From an uncultured Coriobacteriaceae bacterium (GTDB lineage: Bacteria > Actinomycetota > Coriobacteriia > Coriobacteriales > Coriobacteriaceae), in the NCBI GenBank assembly GCA_944319885.1, contig CALUFC010000009.1:1-64000 (forward strand): a DNA stretch of 64,000 bases, given 5' to 3'. Shown here piece by piece: positions 32,174 to 41,238 of the stretch. Position 1 is the first letter of the stretch, and each line of letters begins with the position of its first letter. A model generated the notes under the pieces. The model was not told where the DNA came from and searched no databases. It saw nothing but the letters and a program-made list of their open reading frames with translations. A program made the position numbers and the translations under genes.

Positions 32174-33797
32174 TGAGATCCACGTATCGAACATCGCCCT
32201 GATTGAAGATGCCACGCTGGTGCCCTCGCCGCGCCTTACCGTGCTGACGGGCGAGACGGGTGCCGGCAAGACGGCGCTGCTCTCCGCCTTCAAACTGCTC
32301 ATGGGCGAGCGGGCCGATGCCTCGATGGTGCGCGAGGGAGCGCGCACGGCGAGCGTCGAGGGCAGGATCTTCGATGGGCCGCACGATGTCGACGGATGCT
32401 GCGTCGAGCGCTCGCTCGCTTCCGGTGGGCGCAGTAGGGTGCGTATCGATGGCAAGATCGCGAGCGTCGGCGAGCTTGCCGCCAAGGTGGCACCGCATAT
32501 CGATCTGTGCGGTCAGCATGAGCATCAGCGCCTCCTCGATGCATCCTCCCATGTTTCGATGGTTGATGCCTGGGCTGGTGAACCCGTGCAGGAGGCGCTT
32601 GCTGCATACCGCGATGCGCTGCATGACGCCGCCCGCGCCCAGCGCGAGCTCGAGCGCGTTCAGGAGGCGGCGCGAGCGCAGGGATCGCGCGTCGAAGAGG
32701 CGCGCTTCGCCGTCGATCGCATCGACGAGGTCGCTCCGCAACCAGATGAATACGAGCAACTCGAAGAGCTGTTGCCGCGCACCGAGCACGCTGAGTCGCT
32801 TGCGCAGACGGCGCACGAGGCGCTCGAAGCGCTCTCAGGTGAAGGCGGTGCCCTCGATCCGCTCAATGCGGCGATCGCCGAGCTCGCACGCATGGGCGCC
32901 GTCGACGGGAAGCTTTCCGAATTTGCCGATCTGCTTGCCGGGGCTGCGATCACGATCGAGGATGCGGCCTCAGAGCTGAGACGGTACCGTGATGCCGTCG
33001 ACTTCGACCCCGCCGAGCTCGAGCGCATGCACGAGCGGATGAGTCAGCTGAAGGGCCTGATGCGCCAGTTCGGTCCAACGATGGACGATGTCGCGCGTCG
33101 CCGTGAGGAGGCGGGCGAGTTGTTGAGCCTCGTCGACGACGGCGCCGCGCGCATTGCAGCGGCGGAGCGCGCGCGTGCAGCGTGCGAGGAGCGTCTTGCG
33201 GCTGCCGCTCGCACGCTGCGGAAGCGACGGAGCGAGGCGGGACCTCGATTCTGCCGCGAGGTGATCAAGCAGATGGCTCGGCTTGAGATGGGTCGTGCCG
33301 AGGTGGTATGGGAGGCACGCCATCTGCCGCGCGAGCGGTGGAGTGAGGCGGGGCCCGATGCCTGCGAGCTGCTGTATCGCAGCGGTCCCGGCTTAACGCC
33401 TCGTCCGCTCAGGCGCATCGCTTCTGGTGGCGAGCTCTCGCGCGTCATGCTCGCGTGCAAAGTGGTGCTCGGTGAAGCGGACGGTGTCGATACGCTCGTC
33501 TTCGATGAGGTCGATGCCGGTGTGGGCGGTGCGGTTGCTCGTTCGCTCGCGGCGGTGCTCGCGGATCTTGGACGCACGCATCAGGTCATCGTCGTCACGC
33601 ACGTGGCGCAGGTGGCGGTTGTCGCCGATGAGCACTACGTGGTCGAGAAAGACGATGGCGATGTGCCGGTCACGCGCCTTGTGCAGGTGCGTGGCGACGC
33701 GCGTGTAAGCGAGATCGCGCGCATGCTTTCGGGTGACGCAAGCGATGCGTCGCTTGCGCATGCTCGGCAGATGCTCGAGGAGGCGGGAACGCTCTAA
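32166..33797 (+). CDS. recN: DNA repair protein RecN
   Basis: 543 residues from the ATG at 32166, overlapping nadK by 8 bases. SMC-like ATPase acting in double-strand break repair. Walker A GETGAGKT at 29-36, QHEHQRLLD at ~118 (the Q-loop motif), and coiled-coil arms at ~150-370. The signature LRRIASGGELSRVMLACK and the Walker B VFDEVDAGVGG follow, then the VTHVAQVA switch. Slightly shorter arms than the E. coli protein. Only about 20 bases separate its stop from the convergent aroQ. Confidence 0.97.
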   Translation: MIDEIHVSNIALIEDATLVPSPRLTVLTGETGAGKTALLSAFKLLMGERADASMVREGARTASVEGRIFDGPHDVDGCCVERSLASGGRSRVRIDGKIASVGELAAKVAPHIDLCGQHEHQRLLDASSHVSMVDAWAGEPVQEALAAYRDALHDAARAQRELERVQEAARAQGSRVEEARFAVDRIDEVAPQPDEYEQLEELLPRTEHAESLAQTAHEALEALSGEGGALDPLNAAIAELARMGAVDGKLSEFADLLAGAAITIEDAASELRRYRDAVDFDPAELERMHERMSQLKGLMRQFGPTMDDVARRREEAGELLSLVDDGAARIAAAERARAACEERLAAAARTLRKRRSEAGPRFCREVIKQMARLEMGRAEVVWEARHLPRERWSEAGPDACELLYRSGPGLTPRPLRRIASGGELSRVMLACKVVLGEADGVDTLVFDEVDAGVGGAVARSLAAVLADLGRTHQVIVVTHVAQVAVVADEHYVVEKDDGDVPVTRLVQVRGDARVSEIARMLSGDASDASLAHARQMLEEAGTL

Positions 33798-33818
33798 GCG
33801 CGCGACATCGTGCCGTTT

Positions 33819-34268
33819 CTAGGTATTCGCGTTCGGTTTGAGATGTTCGGCGAGAAGCGCGAGCGCGTGATCGTACCCGGCGAGCCCCTCGCCCGTGATG
33901 GTGGCAAAGCAGGCAAGCCGGGCATAGGAGACCTGGCGGAAGTCTTCACGCTCCTCGACAGCCGAGATATGCACCTCCACAGCTGGGATGCTCACGGCTT
34001 TCAAGGCATCGAGTATACCGATGCTCGTGTGCGTATAGGCGGCGGGGTTGATGACGATGCCATCGAAGACCCCGTAGGCTTCTTGGATCTTGTCGATAAT
34101 CGCACCCTCATGGTTCGATTGAAAGCACGCGATCTCATCGAAGCCCAGTTCTGCTCCCGCTTGCTTGCAGCGCGCTACGAGGTCGCGATATGACGCGGCG
34201 CCATAGATGCCCGGTTCGCGAATACCGAGCATGTTGATGTTTGGACCGTTGATGACCAGCGCTTTCAT
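33819..34268 (-). CDS. aroQ: 3-Dehydroquinate dehydratase, type II
   Basis: 149 residues, last gene of the minus-strand aro operon. Dodecameric type II enzyme converting dehydroquinate to dehydroshikimate. Visible are LVINGPNINMLG at the N-terminus, the catalytic Tyr Y22 (EPGIYG), FQSNHEGAIIDKI, NPAAYTHTSI, and the catalytic His in VEVHIS. No terminator is evident in the 21 bases before the convergent recN stop, so transcripts may run antisense into recN. Confidence 0.97.
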   Translation of the reverse strand: MKALVINGPNINMLGIREPGIYGAASYRDLVARCKQAGAELGFDEIACFQSNHEGAIIDKIQEAYGVFDGIVINPAAYTHTSIGILDALKAVSIPAVEVHISAVEEREDFRQVSYARLACFATITGEGLAGYDHALALLAEHLKPNANT

Positions 34269-34322
34269 ACCCTGCTCCTTCGATTATGCCCATGATGCCA
34301 TGATTGCATCGATATTCCGTGG

Positions 34323-35609
34323 TCAACGAGACGGATGCGCCGCGCAACCAAGCAGGTTCTGAATCGAGGCTGCGGTCTCCATGGGAGATCCGAGCACCGG
34401 AGCGATCGCATCGGCCCAGGCGCGGTAAACGGGCATGCGCTGTTCGGCGAGGCGCGCGATGCCCTCGCGTTGCGAGAGGGGGCGGCCCGCGCTCGACAGC
34501 TCTTCGAGCGCACGGTCGAGCATCACGATCTGGCTATTCTGGTGGAGGAGCGGATAATTGCGCTCGCGGGTCACCACGCCGCCGCCGCATGAGATCACGA
34601 GCCCGCTGCGCGCCGCAACATCTGCGAGCGCTCGGGTCTCCTCATTGCGAAACGCGGCTTCTCCGAAGGCGGTGATATAGTCGCCGCAGCTCATCTGCAA
34701 GCGCTCCTCGAGCACGTGATCGATGTCGACATGGTCGCGACCCAGAAGCCGGGCGAGCTCTGCGCCCACGCGCGTCTTGCCCGATCCTGGCATACCGATG
34801 AGCGCGATGTTGAGCTCCTGCCGGGATAGGCTATCGGTGACCGCCATGATGCGCTCGAGCGAGATATCCTCGCCGGTATAGCGCTTCACTGCGCCCGCTG
34901 CCTGCGCGACGAGCATGATGAGGCCGCCGACCGCGGGGATCCCGCGCCGCTGTGCGTCCATCATGATGCCGGTGCGCGCCGGGTTGTATACGATATCGAC
35001 GACCGCTTCGAGCTGTGTGAAGCCCTCGAGATCATGGACTTGCGCCGGGCAGTGGGGGAACATGCCCACGGGTGTGGCGTTCACGATGAGCGCGGCATCG
35101 CGCACGCGGTCAAGGTCATCGTAGGTGACGCTGGGCGCGTGCGCAGCGGCGCCGGCGGCGTGACCGTCGCTGCGCGATCGACATACGGCAACCGGCTGCA
35201 TGCCGAGATCCTCGAGCACCACCATCGACGTCGAGCCCGCGCCGCCATGTCCGCCGAACACGAGCGCGCGCTTGCCGGCGAGATCAAGGCCAAGCGATTC
35301 AACAAGCACCTTGAAGCCGTAGTAATCGGTGTTATCTCCTATCAAGCGCCCTGCGGCATCGCGAGTCACGGTGTTCACGTTGCCAAGGCGGCGCGCCACC
35401 GGCGTGAGCTCGTCCATCATCGTTGCAACGAGCTTCTTATAGGGGATGGTGACGTTCACGCCTTCCCAGGCGTCGCCATGGATGAACGCGTCGACATCTG
35501 CCTCATCGCGTTCAAACCGAACGTAGTCAAGTCCGGCAAGTTCACGATAGATGACAGGGGTATAGCTGTGTCCGAGCGTTTTGCCCAGCACGCCGTAGGG
35601 GCGAGCCAT
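34323..35609 (-). CDS. aroE: AroE-AroK fusion: shikimate dehydrogenase plus shikimate kinase
   Basis: 428 residues. Residues 1-~260 are shikimate dehydrogenase. Visible there are LGHSYTP for substrate, the catalytic Lys in NVTIPYKK (~58), GDNTDYYG, and the NADP site VFGGHGGAGSTSM. Residues ~266-428 are a complete shikimate kinase: P-loop GMPGSGKT (272-279), DIDH for shikimate, FGEAAFRNEE and CGGGVV, then a GRPL lid. One polypeptide thus performs steps 4 and 5 of the pathway. The order resembles part of the fungal AROM logic but in a two-domain bacterial form. The pheA start codon neighbours this gene's 5' side (35609/35610), so translation is likely coupled. Confidence 0.95.
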   Translation of the reverse strand: MARPYGVLGKTLGHSYTPVIYRELAGLDYVRFERDEADVDAFIHGDAWEGVNVTIPYKKLVATMMDELTPVARRLGNVNTVTRDAAGRLIGDNTDYYGFKVLVESLGLDLAGKRALVFGGHGGAGSTSMVVLEDLGMQPVAVCRSRSDGHAAGAAAHAPSVTYDDLDRVRDAALIVNATPVGMFPHCPAQVHDLEGFTQLEAVVDIVYNPARTGIMMDAQRRGIPAVGGLIMLVAQAAGAVKRYTGEDISLERIMAVTDSLSRQELNIALIGMPGSGKTRVGAELARLLGRDHVDIDHVLEERLQMSCGDYITAFGEAAFRNEETRALADVAARSGLVISCGGGVVTRERNYPLLHQNSQIVMLDRALEELSSAGRPLSQREGIARLAEQRMPVYRAWADAIAPVLGSPMETAASIQNLLGCAAHPSR

Positions 35610-36755
35610 CTACATCACCTCCGTATAGCTACCGAAGTACCAGTACCGCTCGCATATGTCGTCGAGTGCGTCGAGCAGCGTGGCGAGCGATTGCGATCCA
35701 ACGGGGCAATCAAGATCGAAGTAGAAGATGAATTCGAAGTCGCGTCCCGGAATCGGTCGGCTCTCCAGCTTCACGATGTTGATATCGAGGGCAAAGAAAC
35801 GTTCGAGCACGCGGTAGAGCGAGCCGGGCTCATGCGGCAGCGTGAGCATGAGCGAGGTGCGCGTGGCACCGGGGAAGATGCACGGTTGGGCGGAGACGAC
35901 AACGAACCGCGTATAGTTGTTGTCGGAATCCTGAACGTCCTCATCGAGGATGTCCAGTCCATAGAGCTCCGCGCAGCGACGAGAGGACAGGGCCGCGATG
36001 TCGGGTCTGCCTGTCTCAGCAACAAAGGATGCGGCCTGTGCCGTGTTCTCGCAAACATGGACCTGCGCATCCAAGCCATCGAGATATGACGCGCACTGTG
36101 CGATCGCTTGCTCGTGCGACCACACCTCGCGAATCGCTGAGCGCGTGGTTCCGGGACAGGCGAGGAGGTTATGGTCGATTTTCAGACGGCACGACCTCAC
36201 GATGCTGAATCGGTATTCGGCAAGCAGGTCGTACACGGCGTTCACCGAACCCGCCGTCGAGTTTTCGATCGGCAGGACGCCGTATTCGCAGAAGCCGTCG
36301 CGCACCGCGCGGCACACGCCCTCAAACGTGGCGAAATAGGAGATGGCTGGCACGCGGAACAGGCGCGTGGCGGCTATCTGGCTGTAAGCGCCCTCGACAC
36401 CCTGGCATGCAACCGATGCGACCTCGGGAAACGGTTCGTCCACCGCCTTGAGCGAGCGACGCGCCACCGCGGAGGTCGCCTGTACGTCATCGGAGGCGAG
36501 CACACGTTGCTGCTCGGCCTTGTTCATGCTCATGAGAAGCGAGAACAGGGCAATGGCTTGGGGACGATAGAGGTCCGGGGTGCGAGCAGCCACCTCAGAG
36601 AGCTTCTCGCGCTCGCGCACGGGATCGAACACGGCCTTTTTGGTGCCGCGCTTCGCTTCGGCAACCTGGCGCGCGATTTCCATGCGCTGCGTGAAGAGAT
36701 CGAGGAGCTCGCCGTCGATCTCATCGATGCGGGAGCGTATCTGTCCGAGGTCCAT
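35610..36755 (-). CDS. pheA: Bifunctional chorismate mutase / prephenate dehydratase (P-protein)
   Basis: 381 residues with AAAGGAG before the ATG. Residues 1-~88 are an AroQ-type chorismate mutase (LGQIRSRIDEIDGELLDLF, then RMEIARQVAEAKRG). Residues ~110-285 are prephenate dehydratase with GVEGAYSQIA, PIENSTAGSV and the NNYTRF motif. Residues ~290-375 are an ACT domain (LPHEPGSLYRVLERF and the phenylalanine-binding ESRP). Phenylalanine feedback inhibition is therefore expected. Confidence 0.97.
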   Translation of the reverse strand: MDLGQIRSRIDEIDGELLDLFTQRMEIARQVAEAKRGTKKAVFDPVREREKLSEVAARTPDLYRPQAIALFSLLMSMNKAEQQRVLASDDVQATSAVARRSLKAVDEPFPEVASVACQGVEGAYSQIAATRLFRVPAISYFATFEGVCRAVRDGFCEYGVLPIENSTAGSVNAVYDLLAEYRFSIVRSCRLKIDHNLLACPGTTRSAIREVWSHEQAIAQCASYLDGLDAQVHVCENTAQAASFVAETGRPDIAALSSRRCAELYGLDILDEDVQDSDNNYTRFVVVSAQPCIFPGATRTSLMLTLPHEPGSLYRVLERFFALDINIVKLESRPIPGRDFEFIFYFDLDCPVGSQSLATLLDALDDICERYWYFGSYTEVM

Positions 36756-36767
36756 AGGTTATCTCCT

Positions 36768-37922
36768 TTATTGGGCGCGCTGCTCGTGCGAGCGGTGCGT
36801 ATGCTGCGCATCGTTGGGGGCGGGCGGCATGAACAGATTGTCATCGAGCAGGGCATCGAGCAGCGCGAGCGCGCAGGCGGCCTCGGCAACGGGAACGGCG
36901 CGCGGCACGATGCACGGATCGTGGCGGCCCCGGACGGTCAGGGACGCGTCTTCGCCGGAATCCATATCGACGGTGCGCTGCTCGCGCGCAATCGAGGGCG
37001 TGGGCTTCACCGCCATCTGCCAGATGATGGGCGCGCCGGTGGTGATACCGCCCAAGATGCCGCCGGCGTTGTTCGTTTGAGGTCGGATAGCCGCGCCGTC
37101 CATGCGATACGGGTCGTTATGCTTGCTTCCCGTAAGATAGGCGGCGGCGAAGCCGGCTCCGAAATCGACGCCCTTGACGGCCGGGATGCCGAAGGCGATC
37201 TGCGCGATGCGGTTCTCGATGCCGTCGAACATGGGGTCGCCGGCGCCCACCGGCATGCCGTAGGCAGCGCATTCGATAACGCCGCCGATGCTGTCTCGTG
37301 CGGCCTTCGCGTCGAGGATGGCCTGCTCCATGCGTGCTGCGGCATCCGTTGAGATGCAGGGGAATGCGTGCGTGCGCAGGGCTGCGATCTGGGCCTCATC
37401 GAGGTGCAGGTCATCGAGGCTTTCGTCGGCGATGCCCTCAGGGCCAAGCGCGGCGATATGCGCAACGATCTCCACGCCCATCGTGGCCAGGGCTTGGAGC
37501 GCGATGGCGCCCGCGATGCACAGCGGGGCGGTAAGTCTGCCGGAAAAGTGGCCGCCACCAGCCACGTCATGCCAGTTGCCGTATTTCATGCGCGCGGGAA
37601 AGTCCGCATGGCCGGGACGCGGCTTGGCGCGCAGCTCGCGATAGTCCCCGCTTCGCGTGTTCGTGTTGCGGATAACGGCTGCGATCGGCGCGCCGTTGGT
37701 GTGTCCTTCGGTGATGCCGGAGAGGAGCTCGGGGACATCCGCTTCGGCGCGTGTGGTCGCCGTCTTCGAGCGGCCGGGCGCGCGGCGATCGAGGAAGCGC
37801 TGCAGCGCATCGAAGTCGATGGGAATGCCGGCGGGCAGGCCCTCCAGCGTGCAGCCGATGGCGGGGGAATGCGATTGTCCGAAGATGCTCACGCGCAATG
37901 CATGTCCATACGATGAAGCCAT
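36768..37922 (-). CDS. aroC: Chorismate synthase
   Basis: 384 residues. Converts EPSP to chorismate with reduced FMN. Family blocks: an N-terminal SIFGQSHSPAIGCTLEGLPAG (usual GESHG reads GQSHS here), RRAPGRSKTATTRAE, SGRLTAPLCIAGAIA, and a late HDPCIVPRAVPVAEA segment. The length is within the family range. The start abuts the aroA stop (37922/37923), indicating tight coupling. Confidence 0.96.
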   Translation of the reverse strand: MASSYGHALRVSIFGQSHSPAIGCTLEGLPAGIPIDFDALQRFLDRRAPGRSKTATTRAEADVPELLSGITEGHTNGAPIAAVIRNTNTRSGDYRELRAKPRPGHADFPARMKYGNWHDVAGGGHFSGRLTAPLCIAGAIALQALATMGVEIVAHIAALGPEGIADESLDDLHLDEAQIAALRTHAFPCISTDAAARMEQAILDAKAARDSIGGVIECAAYGMPVGAGDPMFDGIENRIAQIAFGIPAVKGVDFGAGFAAAYLTGSKHNDPYRMDGAAIRPQTNNAGGILGGITTGAPIIWQMAVKPTPSIAREQRTVDMDSGEDASLTVRGRHDPCIVPRAVPVAEAACALALLDALLDDNLFMPPAPNDAQHTHRSHEQRAQ

Positions 37923-39233
37923 CTAGCACTCCTTCTCAAGATCGACCAGACCGCCCAGCTGGCGATAGTGCAAAAAGAAATCGGGATATGATTTGGCAAC
38001 CGCCTCGGCACCGTGGATGACAACCGGTCCGGTGCAGCGCGTGGCGGCGATGGCGGCCATCATGGCGATGCGATGGTCGTTGTGCGCATCGACGACGCCG
38101 CCGTCAAGTGAGTCCACGCCCTCGATGACCAGGTCGTCGCCCTCGATGCGGATGTTCGCGCCAAGGTGCGCAAGCTCCGAGGCGCAGGTTTCCAGGCGGT
38201 CGGACTCCTTGAGGCGTAATCGCGCGCAGTCGCGAATGCGCGTCGTTCCCTCGGCGACGGCGGCGACGGCCGAGATGATGGGAACAAGATCGGGTATGTC
38301 GCGCGCACTCATCTCGTAGCCGCGCAGCCGATCGGGGCGTACGGTGGCCATGTCCGTGGCGCGTCCGATGCGCGCGCCGAAGAGCGAAAGGGCGGCAAGG
38401 ATGTTGCGATCTCCCTGTGCCGAGGTCATCGACAGGCCCCTCACCGTGATAGGGTTTGCGCCCATCGCGCCTGCGCAGAGCCAAAACGCCGCGTTCGACC
38501 AATCGCCTTCGACGGTGATCGCACTCGGGGTGCGATAGCCCTCGCAGCCAACGCGATAGACGGTCACATCGCGCGTGCGGTCGCGGTCGCAGCGCACCGG
38601 CACACCGAAGGCGGCGAGCGCCTGGATGGTGAGATCGATATAGGGCTTGCTTTCGATGGCGCCGTGCACGTGGATCTCGCTGGGGCGTCCCAGCAGCGGG
38701 CAGGCGAGCAAGAGCCCCGAGATGTATTGCGAGCTCACGTTGCCGGGGAGTTCGAATCTACCGGGGCGCAGGCGGCCGGTTGCGGTGAGCGGGAGCCCTC
38801 CTTCAAGCGGCATATCGCAGCCAGCGGCAACGAGCTCATCGGTGAGCGGGGAGAGCGGTCGATCTTTCAGGCGGCCGGCACCGATGAAGGTGGCATCGGC
38901 GCCGAGCGCGCATGCGACGGGCAGCATGAAGCGCAACGTCGATCCAGATTCACCGCAATCGAGCGTGGCACCTGCAAGCGCGCGCAGGATGCCGTGCTCT
39001 TGGCTTTTTGGGATCGGGCGAACGGTGTAGACGCCGTCGCGTCGCGTGATCGCGGCGCCGAGTGCGGTGAGGCAGCGCACCGTGGCATCGATATCGGCGC
39101 ACGTGGTATCGCATGACACCTTGGTCTCACCGTTGGCGAGGGCGGCGGCGATGATGAGGCGATGTGCCATCGATTTCGATGAGATCGCCGTGAGCGATCC
39201 TGTGAGCTGAGATGGTGTGATGCGGGCGATCAT
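37923..39233 (-). CDS. aroA: EPSP synthase (3-phosphoshikimate 1-carboxyvinyltransferase)
   Basis: 436 residues from the ATG at 39233, which overlaps the aroB stop as ATGA; a GTG two codons earlier is less likely. Joins shikimate-3-phosphate and PEP. Signatures: LTGSLTAISSKSMAHRLIIAAALANG (substrate Lys-Ser), DCGESGSTLRFMLPVACALG (LxxGNSGT-like), RPLSPLTDELVAAG, and late RLKESDRLETCASEL and DGGVVDAHNDHRIAMM. The GESGST loop has Glu in place of the usual Asn, and the sensitivity class to glyphosate cannot be assigned by eye. Confidence 0.96.
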   Translation of the reverse strand: MIARITPSQLTGSLTAISSKSMAHRLIIAAALANGETKVSCDTTCADIDATVRCLTALGAAITRRDGVYTVRPIPKSQEHGILRALAGATLDCGESGSTLRFMLPVACALGADATFIGAGRLKDRPLSPLTDELVAAGCDMPLEGGLPLTATGRLRPGRFELPGNVSSQYISGLLLACPLLGRPSEIHVHGAIESKPYIDLTIQALAAFGVPVRCDRDRTRDVTVYRVGCEGYRTPSAITVEGDWSNAAFWLCAGAMGANPITVRGLSMTSAQGDRNILAALSLFGARIGRATDMATVRPDRLRGYEMSARDIPDLVPIISAVAAVAEGTTRIRDCARLRLKESDRLETCASELAHLGANIRIEGDDLVIEGVDSLDGGVVDAHNDHRIAMMAAIAATRCTGPVVIHGAEAVAKSYPDFFLHYRQLGGLVDLEKEC

Positions 39234-40324
39234 GCGCACGCTCCCGTCTGGATGCCGTCTTCGATAAGGTGTTTGAACTCAGCGAGCGAGACGCGTTCGA
39301 TGTTGCAGGCACCGATGCGATGGGGCAGCACGATATCGATCGAATCGCCCGTGCGCTTCTTGTCATGGAGCGCCGCGGCGAAGATCTCATCGGTGGTGAA
39401 CGAGGTGCGCGTCGCAAGGCCGTGCGCCCGGCATGTCGCCTCGATGCGCTCGGGAACATCGTTCCCGCACACGCCGCGCGCCGCTGCGGCGCGCGCGATG
39501 GCCACCATGCCCATCGCCACGCAGGTTCCGTGCCCAAGCTGGTACTCGGCGCATGCCTCGATGGCGTGGCCGATGCTATGGCCGAAATTGAGCAGCTTGC
39601 GCAGGTTCGACTCCCGCTCATCGGCAACAACGACATCGCGTTTTATCTCGATGTTGCGGGCGATCAGGCGCTCGACGTGCGCAAGGTCCCGATGGATGAG
39701 ATCGGCGTTGAGCGGCGTTTGCTCGAGCGTGGCGAACAGATCCTCATCGGCGATGACGCCGTGCTTGATCACCTCGCCGCATCCATCGGCGACGCGCTCC
39801 TCGTCGAGCGTGCCCAAACAACCGATATCGGCGATCACCACATCGGGCTGCCAGAATGCGCCGGCGAGATTCTTGCCCGCCTTGAGGTCGATGGCCGTCT
39901 TGCCGCCCACGGAGGAATCGACCATGGCGAGCAGGCTCGTAGGCATTTGCACGAACCGGCAGCCGCGCATGTAGGTTGCGGCAGCAAAACCAGCGAGGTC
40001 GCCCGTGACGCCGCCACCAAGCGCAACAACGCAATCGGAACGGCTCAACTGCGCCTCGGCGCAGAACTCGAGTGCGTCGATGAGCGTCGCGGCGCACTTG
40101 TGCTCCTCGCCGGCGGGGAAGGTGAAGACGCTCACCGCGTAGCCGGCGTGTTCGAGGCTCTCGCGCACGATGTGCGCATAGAGCGGACCGACGTTGGAGT
40201 CGGTGATGATGACGGCGTGCTCGCCGCCGCAGACGCCGCGAACAATTTCGCCGGTGCGCTCGAGCAGCATCGTGCCGATGACGACCTGGTAGGGTTTGTG
40301 CGTAGTGACATCGATGACGTGCAT
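39230..40324 (-). CDS. aroB: 3-Dehydroquinate synthase
   Basis: 364 residues. NAD- and metal-dependent cyclisation of DAHP. The complete active site is visible: GGGVTGDLAGF (103-113) for NAD, SSVGGKTAID (137-146), metal ligands E184 in GEVIKHG, H249 in NFGHSIGH, and H265 in LGHGTCV, plus DKKRTGD near the C-terminus. This is the functional AroB of the window, in contrast to the degraded paralogue at 26437. Its start lies five bases from the tyrA stop. Confidence 0.97.
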   Translation of the reverse strand: MHVIDVTTHKPYQVVIGTMLLERTGEIVRGVCGGEHAVIITDSNVGPLYAHIVRESLEHAGYAVSVFTFPAGEEHKCAATLIDALEFCAEAQLSRSDCVVALGGGVTGDLAGFAAATYMRGCRFVQMPTSLLAMVDSSVGGKTAIDLKAGKNLAGAFWQPDVVIADIGCLGTLDEERVADGCGEVIKHGVIADEDLFATLEQTPLNADLIHRDLAHVERLIARNIEIKRDVVVADERESNLRKLLNFGHSIGHAIEACAEYQLGHGTCVAMGMVAIARAAAARGVCGNDVPERIEATCRAHGLATRTSFTTDEIFAAALHDKKRTGDSIDIVLPHRIGACNIERVSLAEFKHLIEDGIQTGACA

Positions 40325-40329
40325 AGGCT

Positions 40330-41238
40330 TTATCCTTTGTTCTCGGTCGAAGCGTCTGCTGCGGTATCGTCGAGCGCGCGCTTGATGCGGTCGCCTTCGG
40401 CAAGAAGCATCCGCAGCCGTTCGCGATCGTGTGCGTTGAGGGCGTCGCGGTAGGCGGCGAGCGCATCGATGATGCCATCGATCTCGTACGCGAGGTTCTC
40501 GGCGTTATCGCACATGAGCTCCGACCACATGGAGGGATTGAGGTGCGCCACGCGGGTAAGGTCTTTGTAGCTTCCCGCGGAGAATCCGTGATGCTTGCGC
40601 GCGGTCGGGCTCTTGACATAGGCGTTGGACACCACGTGCGCAAGCTGGCTCGTGAACGCGATGACCTCATCATGCGTCGCGGGATCGCAGACGCTGAAGC
40701 TGCCGAATCCCACAGGCGCAAGCAGGGTGAGCGCGCGATCGAGCAGCGCCAGGCGCTGGGGATCGGGGAGCGTCGGCGGCACGAGGACCATCGGGGCGCC
40801 GACGAAGAGGTCGCGGCGGGCATACGCGAAGCCGGAGTGCTCGGTACCCGCCATGGGGTGCGTGCCCAAGAACGCAAAGCCCCAGCGTTCGGCAAGTGCG
40901 AATGCGCGTGAGCACACCGATGCCTTGACGCCGGCCGTGTCGATAACGAGCGGACCCGATTCAGCCCCCGAGGAAACCGCACCAAGCGCGGTGGCGTGTT
41001 GTTCAAGCCAGCCGAGGCATGCCTCGGGATAGGCTGCGAGCACGATGAGGTCGCATGCGGCCAAGCTCTCGTCGTTCAGCGGCCCGGCAACCGTTTCGAT
41101 CGATGCTGCCTCATAGGTTTCCTCGTCAACATCGTAGGCAAGGACCCGGGCGCCGGCTGCGCGATAGGCGCGTGCGAAGCTGCCGCCAATCAGCCCCAGG
41201 CCCACCACGCCCACAGTGAGGGTGTTGTTGTCGGTCAT
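40330..41238 (-). CDS. tyrA: Prephenate dehydrogenase
   Basis: 302 residues. NAD(P)-dependent oxidative decarboxylation of prephenate towards tyrosine. N-terminal Rossmann loop VVGLGLIGGSFARAYRAAG, substrate motif GTHPMAGTEHSGF with the catalytic His, and the helical dimerisation domain (AHLNPSMWSELMCDNAENL...). No ACT domain follows, so tyrosine feedback through ACT is not expected. The start overlaps the end of the DAHP synthase gene. Confidence 0.95.
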   Translation of the reverse strand: MTDNNTLTVGVVGLGLIGGSFARAYRAAGARVLAYDVDEETYEAASIETVAGPLNDESLAACDLIVLAAYPEACLGWLEQHATALGAVSSGAESGPLVIDTAGVKASVCSRAFALAERWGFAFLGTHPMAGTEHSGFAYARRDLFVGAPMVLVPPTLPDPQRLALLDRALTLLAPVGFGSFSVCDPATHDEVIAFTSQLAHVVSNAYVKSPTARKHHGFSAGSYKDLTRVAHLNPSMWSELMCDNAENLAYEIDGIIDALAAYRDALNAHDRERLRMLLAEGDRIKRALDDTAADASTENKG

